From CALHVR01 sp963528625 (GTDB taxonomy: Bacteria > Fusobacteriota > Fusobacteriia > Fusobacteriales > Leptotrichiaceae), in the NCBI GenBank assembly GCA_963528625.1, contig CAURVQ010000023.1:1-24205 (forward strand): a stretch of 24,205 nucleotides of DNA. Reading direction: 5' to 3'. Of the stretch, positions 23,641-24,205 are shown in pieces. Position 1 is the first letter of the stretch. The number at the start of each line of letters is the position of its first letter. Both the position numbers and the translations under genes were made by a program. Under the pieces are notes generated by a model. It saw only the letters and a program-made list of their open reading frames with translations, made no database searches and was not told the origin of the DNA.

Positions 23641-23937
23641 ATGTTTATTATCACATCAAAATATTTAAAATCACTTGAAGAAGTTGACGCTAAAAGAGCT
23701 GACCATTTAGCTTATATGAATAATTACGTACTTGCTGGTACTTTTTTACTTGGAGGACGACAAGTTCCTACAACTGGAGCTGCCATTGTTGCTCATAACA
23801 TCACTAGAGAAGAATTAGAAGAAATTTTAAGAAATGATCCTTATGTTATAAATGGTTTAGCTGAATACAATATTATAGAATTTAATGTTGGAATGTCAGC
23901 TTTAGGAATTGAAGAAGCTATTGAAAAATTGAAATAA
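23641..23937 (+). CDS. YciI-family protein
   Basis: Small single-domain protein of 98 residues with the YciI ferredoxin-like fold. The marks are RADHLAYM with His22 (the conserved, possibly catalytic, His of the family), then a Gly-rich turn LLGGRQVPTTGAAIV, a helix with LEEILRNDPYVINGLAEY and a final strand. Biological roles in this family are mostly unknown, and a small-molecule-binding or hydrolase activity has been suggested. The ribosome binding site AAGGAG is 7 bases from the ATG. It is monocistronic on the plus strand, divergent from nadR. Confidence 0.88.
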   Translation: MFIITSKYLKSLEEVDAKRADHLAYMNNYVLAGTFLLGGRQVPTTGAAIVAHNITREELEEILRNDPYVINGLAEYNIIEFNVGMSALGIEEAIEKLK

Positions 23938-23981
23938 CAATCAAAATCTTTAATACTTTTTGAAATAAATTTATAGAATAA

Positions 23982-24029
23982 ATATCAATTATACTAACAT
24001 TTAATGTTTAATTGATATCTTTAATTTTT
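23982..24029 (+). terminator. Terminator after the YciI-family gene, nested hairpin
   Basis: The outer stem ATATCAATTA (23982-23991) with TAATTGATAT (24009-24018) is perfect. The loop holds AACAT/ATGTT (23996-24008), so the two stack into one longer hairpin with a small bulge. A T-run follows at 24025-24029. The stem is A/T-only apart from two G/C pairs. Confidence 0.6.
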
Positions 24030-24033
24030 ATAT

Positions 24034-24056
24034 AAAAAAAAAGAGTATAATACTCT
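24034..24056 (-). terminator. Terminator of the tRNA operon
   Basis: The minus strand has AGAGTA, loop TTA, TACTCT (24042-24056), followed by a run of nine or so T. It lies 15 bases past the CCA end of tRNA-Cys. Confidence 0.8.
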
Positions 24057-24071
24057 AACTCAAACTATATT

Positions 24072-24146
24072 TGGAGGCGACAACCAGATTCGAACTGGTG
24101 TACAAGGTTTTGCAGACCTCTGCCTAAGCCCCTCGACCATGTCGCC
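24072..24146 (-). tRNA. tRNA-Cys (anticodon GCA)
   Basis: The acceptor stem GGCGACA/TGTCGCC is perfect. The discriminator is U, as expected for tRNA-Cys, and CCA is encoded (24072-24074). The anticodon loop CTGCAAA gives GCA (complement at 24111-24113) on a 5-pair stem. The T arm is ACCAG-TTCGAAT-CTGGT, and the D stem is short (GTC/GGC). The length is 75 bases including CCA. Confidence 0.96.
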
Positions 24147-24184
24147 TTATAAAAAATGAAGTTAAAAAACTTCAAGTAAATAGA

Positions 24185-24205
24185 TGGCGTCCCTGGTTGG
24201 ATTCG
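24185..24205 (-). tRNA. 3' end of a tRNA cut by the window edge
   Basis: The minus strand shows the second half of a T arm (CCAAC after GAAT), a 7-base acceptor strand CAGGGAC, discriminator G and encoded CCA. The anticodon is outside the window. Acceptor sequence and G73 are compatible with tRNA-Glu among others, so the identity is not assigned. It lies 38 bases upstream of tRNA-Cys, in the same transcript. Confidence 0.85.

Noticed and set aside
24185..24205. Naming the partial tRNA as tRNA-Glu
   Set aside because: Acceptor and G73 are compatible, but the anticodon lies outside the window, so I left it unnamed.
1..24205. CRISPR array, prophage, intact transposon or defence system
   Set aside because: No regularly spaced repeats, no phage or transposase genes and no defence-type domains were seen; genes are housekeeping throughout.

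Overview
The window is very AT-rich, with long T/A homopolymer runs and A/T-ending codons. It carries ordinary chromosomal housekeeping genes packed almost entirely on the minus strand. AT bias, an HrcA/CIRCE heat-shock operon, a HemZ-type radical SAM protein, LacX-type epimerase, PepF, BioY and a HIGH-type NadR without a repressor domain suggest an anaerobic low-GC bacterium. Fusobacteriota, probably Leptotrichia or a relative, is my best guess. That is inference from overall style, not from a diagnostic marker.

Layout, read along the minus strand (right to left). (a) 24205-24034: the 3' end of one tRNA (cut by the window edge), then a complete tRNA-Cys (GCA) with its own terminator. (b) 23641-23937, plus strand: a YciI-family gene with a nested-hairpin terminator. 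(c) 23502-18496: nadR, nth, proB, a 61-residue membrane protein and pepF. (d) 18427-15749: leuS with its own promoter. (e) 14863-15579, plus strand: yebC, convergent with leuS and divergent from an M24 Xaa-Pro peptidase (14673-13597). (f) 13481-12909: bioY, a biotin-transporter S component with a near-consensus promoter. (g) 12513-5966: response regulator, histidine kinase, glmM, uppP, hemZ and a ComEA-like gene, ending in a clear terminator. (h) 5697-72: the heat-shock cluster hrcA-grpE-dnaK, then a LacX-type aldose epimerase, then dnaJ.

How the parts work together. HrcA represses its own operon through a CIRCE element placed between the promoter and hrcA. GrpE, DnaK and DnaJ form the Hsp70 machine. 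The -35 block of the hrcA promoter (21 bases) recurs exactly at the left edge of the window, downstream of dnaJ, suggesting a second promoter of the same type just outside, plausibly for groES-groEL. The two-component system is tightly packed with glmM (amino-sugar precursor for peptidoglycan) and followed by uppP (lipid-carrier recycling), giving an envelope-themed block.

Intergenic space is limited. The most unusual non-coding features are two short elements with TGTAC...GTACA ends, at 12825-12871 and 15688-15742. They lie just downstream of bioY and leuS, look like the joined ends of IS150-group insertion sequences, and probably now act as terminators. I see no CRISPR array, phage, intact transposase, toxin-antitoxin pair or defence island. 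Several long reading frames begin at an in-frame GTG or TTG overlapping the ribosome binding site; I moved those starts to the downstream ATG. I found no convincing undescribed multi-gene system here.
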